From: Floccularia luteovirens
Lineage: Eukaryota > Basidiomycota > Agaricomycetes > Agaricales > Squamanitaceae
NCBI GenBank assembly: GCA_009739215.1
Contig: VSJF01000009.1
Location: 1,417,226-1,481,225 of the forward strand
Direction: 5' to 3'
Length of the DNA stretch: 64,000 nt
This document shows, one piece after another, positions 58,693-64,000 of the stretch (positions within the stretch are counted from its first letter, which is position 1; each line of letters starts with the position of its first letter). The notes under the pieces are model-generated. The model had not been told where the DNA came from, searched no databases, and saw only the letters and a program-made list of their open reading frames with translations. The translations under genes and the position numbers were made by a program.

Positions 58693-60794
58693 ATGAAGAG
58701 GCTACTTCTCCAGGCTACAGCTCTGTTAACAAGTTTTACTCTTGCGTATGGACTAAGACTGCCTGTCAAGCGGCGCCTGGTTCCTAGGGGTGCAACAGGG
58801 CACGTTTTCTCGCCTGTTAAGGCGCCAACATTGGGTACAGATGAAAGTGGAGCAAATGATCACGACGTCAAGAATGTTATGGATTTGAGGGTTAGTGAAG
58901 TTCCCCTTACTGATATGACACCGTCTTGATCGACCTTTAGTATACCACAACCATCAATATCAATGGAAAAGGTAGGTTGAAACCAAATGTTTCTGAACAA
59001 TGTTGACTTGGGAGTTAGATGTTCTCGTCGTTCTAGATACGGGAAGTACAGATTTATGGTAATTCCTCCCTCCATCCTGAGATCTCTTGTAATATCTAAA
59101 ACTGCTCCGATAGGGTGATTCCTCCAGGTGGGCTCGGTCAGTATGAAGATACTGGTCTTGAACTGGAACTACGTTATGGGGATGGTTCCTATGGTGTGAC
59201 TGGCACGGTTGGCATTGCCCCCTTCCAATTCGGACCTTACCACATTGAAAGACAAGGTGACAACATTAATTCATTTTAATTTTTTCTTCATGTTTGACAC
59301 TCGATCTTTAAGCATTCATGCATGCCGAACAAGTATGGTTTTTTATATTCATAAATCCCACTCATACTAACTGTTTGCTAGTCAACAATAGGCCTAATGA
59401 CAGAACTCGAGATCTACGGTGTGATGGGCTTGAGCTTTAATCAAGCCAGTGCCTCCCCAATCAACGAACTGATCCAGAAGACTTACGGAGCAAGTGCGAC
59501 ATGGGGAGACTCTGTCCTCCATAACATCTTCAACCAACACCCAACTCAACCCAACTTCATTGGAATTGACCTTGCAAGAACGGATGACTTGGAAGATACT
59601 GCTGACGGATCATTCACTATTGGAGAATACGAACCAGACTGGATCGCAATCAAGGATACTCCCAAACTTTCACAATATCCTCCAGGTTCCGACAGATGGA
59701 CAGTCATCCTTGATGGAAGTCACCGTAGATGGCGAGCATATTGACATCTCATCAAGTGGTTCTAGTTTGCCAAACGGAAAAGCTATTGCACTCTTGGATA
59801 CAGGCGATCCGCAAGGTGTATTCCCTACTGCTGTCGTTGATGCCATATACTCTCGAGTTCCTGATTCTGTGAAATTTGATAATGGTGGGAATCCTGTTTG
59901 GGTCTGTCCTTGCAATACTACGGCCTCGGTGGAGATGATCTTTGGGTTAGCTACCCATTGTTGTTGTCTTGTTCATCAGCTGACGTCTCCCCAGAGATCG
60001 AAGTTTCCCTATTCATCCTCTCGACTTGACTATCTTATCTGACCCAATAAATGTCATGGGACGACAATATACTGCATGTATCGCATCATTCAAAGGAGCT
60101 GATGGCTGGGGTCAAAGTGCCTACGATATATCTTTAGGTGATACTTTCTTGCGCAATGTTTACTCATTGTAAGTCCCATATCGGTGATTGGATCTCATTT
60201 GTTAACTGACCTCACCGCAGATATGACTTCGGTGACAATGCTCAAGGCGGCGAGTCCAGCGGCCCGTACATGCAGCTTCTATCTCAAATCGATGTCAACG
60301 CAGCAGCAGCTGAAGTTACATCAGTTCGATCAAAGACCATGGCAAATAAACCACCCGAGGTTAACCCCCATGATCTTCTATCGATGCTATCAGCAGGAAG
60401 TAGTGACTCTTCAGCTGCAAACGCGGACGATGGTCATTTGGCCGATTTTGAAAACAACTCCACCAGTACTGATGTTCCAGTACCCTCAAGCACACAAGGT
60501 GTTGATGTAACATTGGCGAGTTCTGTCCAACCCCTCACCGAGACATCTGTGCCGACATCCGCAAGCTCTTCGGAAGACAGCGATCGTAATGCTACCATCT
60601 CGAAATATGCACCCTGGGCCCTTGGTCTTCTGGCTGCAAACTTCTTGATAGGAGTTTGCCTCCTTCTCCTTGGTATCCTGAACTGCATTCGCAGAGGAAG
60701 TCCAAAGCAGTTACCCATTACAAAATCATCTAGTCCACATTATGTACGTGTCCGGGATGACGAGGCAGCTAGCTCGCTTTATGCCACAAGATAA
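58693..60794 (+). CDS. Membrane-anchored pepsin-like aspartic protease (A1 family)
   Basis: Secretory-route aspartic endopeptidase, probably held at the cell surface. ATG 58693 gives the signal peptide MKRLLLQATALLTSFTLAYG, followed by a propeptide. In-frame introns (58890-58939, 58971-59024, 59060-59113 and others) give the first catalytic motif LDTGSTDLW. The second is LLDTGDPQG, where most relatives have DTG followed by Ser or Thr. The stretch VYSLYDFGD marks the C-terminal lobe. A Ser/Thr-rich stalk (about 60400-60590) leads to one TM helix (APWALGLLAANFLIGVCLLL) and a basic tail, a yapsin-like layout. The frame shifts by +1 at 59679-59684 (CCTCC); no GT donor nearby would make an intron, so it is a sequence error or a real break. 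Confidence 0.82.
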
Positions 60795-61059
60795 ATCATA
60801 CGCAATGATCGAATACCGCTAATGACATGTATGACCCGTCGTCGATAGTCATCTCTTCTTACATGTACTTTTTCAACGTGGACTTTGTTGCATGCATATT
60901 GTATTCACGGACAATCGGGATTACAACGGACAAAAAGAAAGACACCACATCATTTTTTAAGCAATATAATCAGGTTTTGATTCACTTCTTAAGTTTGATT
61001 GCAAGGTTATTGTTCTGGTCCGGTTCATGGAACTGTAAGGACGACAATACAAATCATTC
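60795..61059. other. Intergenic after the protease
   Basis: Protease 3' flank; nothing coding recognised before the WD40 fragments start. Confidence 0.4.
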
Positions 61060-61330
61060 ATACAAAGAGTAACCTTAATCAATGCATCTGTCTCGGCATC
61101 CAAAATACACATCTGGTGAGGTGTATCCGCTGCATCAGCCATTAGGTAGCTATATGGATTCACTTGTTTCCTTGACTAGAGAAGAAACAAGGTGACGACT
61201 CTGTCAACTCAGCGGCAAGGTTGACGGAGCCGTCACAACGTCCATATTGGATCCCACATATGTATTCCTTGCCAACCAGGAACTGGGAGCATTTGTGCAT
61301 CCAGATTCCACCTCTATTTTCCACCTATGC
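61060..61330 (-). pseudogene. Degraded WD40 fragment related to the NACHT gene
   Basis: Resembles 61590-61900 of the neighbouring WD40 copy (shared CTCGGCATCCAAAA-like and TTCCACCTATGCT blocks) but is shortened, with many changes. It lies in tandem with that copy, so the WD40 segment was partially duplicated again after arriving here. Confidence 0.65.
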
Positions 61331-61402
61331 TCTTTGACATCGACACATATTTCTGCATTACTAGTGAGCTGCACGATCGATGTCATTATGTAAAATGTTT
61401 CA

Positions 61403-62641
61403 TCATGACTTAGTACCGAAATTTAACACCGTAACATCTCCAGAATCCGTCCCAACAGCATAATAATCACCCCAAGTTGCTTCAGCTACTTTTACCCCAT
61501 ATCTCCTAGACCTAGGTAACCAACACATCCTCCTTCCATCCTTTTTCCGAGTTACCCACCCGTCGTCAAGTTCATACTCTCTCCTTTCCACCTCTATTTT
61601 CCACCTATGCTGTTTGACATCGACACATATTTCTTCCTCCCACTTAAATATCAGCTCAATATCAAATGGAAATGACTTTACGTGTAACATGGTGCTATCG
61701 TGCGAGAATTCTAGGGAGATTGTAACCCACCGAGCATCGAGCTTGAGCTGCTTGATCAATACACCTGTCTCAGCATCCAAAACTCATATCTGGCGAGGTG
61801 CATCCACAGAGGTCCCTGCAAGCCAGCGGCCATTAGGTGACCATGTAATTTTACTCAGCTTGTTTCCTTGACCAGAAAAGAAACGTTTGGATGGCTCTGT
61901 TGGCCTAAGATCCAATATTTGTATTCCTTGCCGACCAGGAATTGCGAGCATCTGTACATCAGGAGAAAATGCAGCAGAAAGTCTGCAATCCGCCACGAAC
62001 TCGCACAATTGCAATCCGGATTGGGAAGACAATACCCTGATTCGTCCGCCTGCTAGTGCAGCAATACGTGAGCCGTCTGCCGAAAAAACTATGAAATGGA
62101 TCGCTGGCTTGCGTTCCAGATGTGCAAATGGACCTGATGGTAAGGTTGGGGATGACTTTAGTGCACGTTGTGTCAGATCCCACACTAGAATAGAGCTCCA
62201 GAATATCGACACAACACGCTCATTGTCTGATGAGAATGACATCGAGGACAGGCCAGTAGGATTTGTCAACACATCCAGTAATTCCCAAGATCGAGAGTCC
62301 CAAATGTGGATGTCACTATCAGAATTACATATCGCCACGAGATCTCCACTTGGTGACACAGCCAGCTTCGGCATTTGGGTAATCGCATGGTATGTTGGTG
62401 GGCTATGGTGGAACATGTGAATGCATTTACCAGTCTCCAAGTCCCAGACTCTGACATCCTCGTCTTCTCCATATGTGATGACTTGTGTGTCATTGTGCAG
62501 AAACTCTGCACGGCCAGTGAAATACGTCATGTGTTTCGGCATCTGTAACTCTATGGAATGGCCCTTTCTGATATCACAGACAGATAGAACTCTACCCCAT
62601 GATGCACTGATGGCATAGTTCGCATTCTTGGAGATTGCTTC
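61403..62641 (-). pseudogene. WD40-domain copy from the NACHT-WD40 gene, 5'-truncated by an LTR
   Basis: The minus strand matches 24740-25985 of the NACHT gene almost base for base, including the non-coding 3' flank (continuing to about 61360). It starts inside EAISKNANYAISA, right where an LTR begins at 62642, so the NACHT part is missing. Its frame is open where the other copy is broken (313 codons ending at 61784), but a TGA interrupts APRQI/VLDAETG. A further 125 codons follow, ending VGTDSGDVTVLNFGTKS. It is non-functional as it stands. Confidence 0.88.
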
Positions 62642-62984
62642 TGTTGCGACAGCAACAATCACATGACTGATTACATAATTGATCATGTGATAGAGCACGT
62701 GACTGATGACATGTCTCACACTCATATGCTCTATGGCATGTGATACTCACAAACATTCTACAAGCTTCTATAAAGCTTCTATATATAGTCACATAATATG
62801 TTAGTGTACACTTGGATGGACCATTGTACAAAGGTGTACAAATACCAATTATGTATATAAGTAGAGCTACTGGACCTTATGTCCTTTGTCAAATTTACTT
62901 CATAGTAGTTAGTACTAGCTCTAAGTCTCTAAGTCTAAGTAAGCTCTAAGGTAAGAATAGTCCCCTTCACTGTGTGATACAGAG
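62642..62984 (+). mobile_element. Copia LTR A (plus), 3' end cut off
   Basis: Starts TGTTGCGACAGCAAC, has a TATATAAG box at about 62855, and follows the same layout as LTR C, but is a diverged subfamily. It lacks the last ~15 bp (GGTACTGCTCAACA) because LTR B begins there. It inserted into the WD40 copy. Confidence 0.75.
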
Positions 62985-63344
62985 TGTTGAGCAGTACCCT
63001 GTGTTACACACAATGGAGTAGAACTACTTTATCTTAGAGCTTACTTGTGCTTACAGGCTAATACTGACTATTATCAATGTAATTGGACAAGGGGCATAGT
63101 ACGAAGTACAAGGTCCTTATATACAGTTTTACTATATGTGTATATTTGTAAATAGTGGTTTGTGCTAGATAGTTTCATAAGTCACATGTTTCTTGTAGAA
63201 TGTTGTAGAACATCAAAGAACATGCTTAGTCATAATGCATGTGATATATAAAGCATATGATGAGTGAGTCACATGACTAGGTCATATGACATATCACGTT
63301 ACATGAATCATGTGATCCTTCATGTGATAGTTGCTGTCGCAACA
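62985..63344 (-). mobile_element. Copia 3' LTR B (minus)
   Basis: Read on the minus strand it runs from TGTTGCGACAGCAACTATCA (63344) to GGTACTGCTCAACA (62985), 360 bp, with TATATAAGGACC in the middle. The purine tract GTGAGGGGGTG directly precedes it, marking it as the 3' LTR of the element whose pol end is at 63345-63631. Confidence 0.85.
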
Positions 63345-63631
63345 CACCCCCTCACTTAGTGCAGCATGTGATGAATAAATCAAATCATTTGCACTCCTAA
63401 GTGGATAATCTTAAGGATTATTAAGACAGCAGCATTCACCGATTTTATGGATATATTGCATGTCTATGTGCTTATATGGCATCAAACTTACTATGAATAA
63501 TATTCAAGCTGTAGTTGAGCTCTGCACTTTAGGAATAACTCTCGCGACAATGGCTTTGTAAGCATGTCAGCAGGATTGTTAACCCCTTCAATGAAAAAGA
63601 CCTTGACATGACTGTTTTCAATACACTCTCG
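63345..63631 (-). mobile_element. Ty1/copia pol 3' end (RNase H C-terminus) and polypurine tract
   Basis: The minus frame, ending at 63491, carries RECIENSHVKVFFIEG followed by NNPADMLTKPLSRELFLKCR, the typical end of copia RNase H. The 5' part of pol is cut at 63632 by another LTR. The region from 63490 to 63345 is the short 3' untranslated part with the polypurine tract. Confidence 0.88.
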
Positions 63632-63997
63632 TGTTGTGACAGCAACTATCACGTGAAGGATCACATGATTCATGTAACAGTGATATGTCATATGACCTAG
63701 TCATGTGACTCACTCATCATATGCTTTATATGTCATGTGCATTATGACTAAGCATGTTCTTTGATGTTCTACAACATTCTACAAAGAACATGTGATCTAT
63801 GGAACTATCTAGCACAGACCATTATTTACAAATATGCACATATAGTAAAACTGTATATAAGGACCTTGTACTTTCGTACTATGCCCCTTGTCCAATTTAT
63901 TGGTAGTAGTCAGTATTAGCCACTAAGAACAACAAGTAAGCTCCTAAGGATAAGATAGTTCCACTCCACTGTGTATAACACAGGGTACTGCTCAACA
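63632..63997 (+). mobile_element. Copia LTR C (plus), inserted in pol
   Basis: Starts TGTTGTGACAGCAACTATCA and ends GGTACTGCTCAACA, 366 bp, with TATATAAGGACC at about 63854. It is the same subfamily as LTR B in the opposite direction. The window ends 3 bp later (TCT), so I cannot tell a solo LTR from a full element. Confidence 0.82.
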
Positions 63998-64000
63998 TCT

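Noticed and set aside
63632..63691. First ~20 codons of the frame running into copia RNase H
   Set aside because: They are LTR C sequence read through by chance; true pol sequence starts at REC, left of 63632.
1..64000. tRNA, rRNA or CRISPR features
   Set aside because: No tRNA box pattern, rRNA sequence or regularly spaced repeat array was seen on either strand.

Overview
The window looks like a chromosome piece from a filamentous basidiomycete, most likely an Agaricomycete. Nearly every gene is cut by many 45-65 bp GT...AG introns. The gene set fits that group: small ricin-B-fold lectins with a MSLSNGRY-type start, a NACHT-WD40 receptor beside an AIG1-type GTPase, an ArAE/DUF2421 transporter, a Ty1/copia element, and GH35 and GH5 wall-degrading enzymes. 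By eye the DNA is AT-rich to neutral. I cannot name the species.

The left half (1-31.7 kb) is accessory and full of repeats. It holds the 5' end of a Dal5/Tna1-like MFS transporter (minus, leaving the left edge), an O-fucosyltransferase-like glycosyltransferase (8.6-10.3 kb), a large ArAE-family transporter (12.6-17.3 kb, minus), an AIG1-like GTPase (19.3 kb), a NACHT-WD40 receptor-like gene whose WD40 half is badly frameshifted (21.6-26.0 kb), and three lectin copies (26.3-31.3 kb). Two of the lectins sit head to head on a 1.1 kb inverted repeat. Broken copies of genes from this same window lie between these genes: the ArAE gene (4.1-7.3 kb and 30.35-30.48 kb), the divergent RhoGEF/eIF3e pair (10.5-11.7 kb), the eIF3e tail (20.4 kb) and the WD40 domain (61.1-62.6 kb). 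There is also a foldback MITE at 11.84-12.10 kb.

The right half (31.8-60.8 kb) is compact and mostly conserved: eIF3e (minus) and a DEP-DH-DH-PH-CNH Rho1 exchange factor (plus) from one divergent promoter; an SH3-TBC protein (minus); a GH35 beta-galactosidase (plus) converging on a GH5 endoglucanase (minus); an ABCG half-transporter (minus); the Qb-SNARE Vti1 (minus); and a membrane-anchored aspartic protease (plus). Functionally these cover translation initiation, cell-wall integrity signalling, vesicle fusion, and secreted wall or polysaccharide hydrolysis. The last 3 kb is a second WD40 fragment cut by nested copia LTRs.

The receptor, GTPase and lectin block is the best candidate for an interesting system, possibly non-self recognition. 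Several conserved genes also carry isolated +1 frameshifts next to short base runs, so some breaks may be sequencing errors rather than decay.
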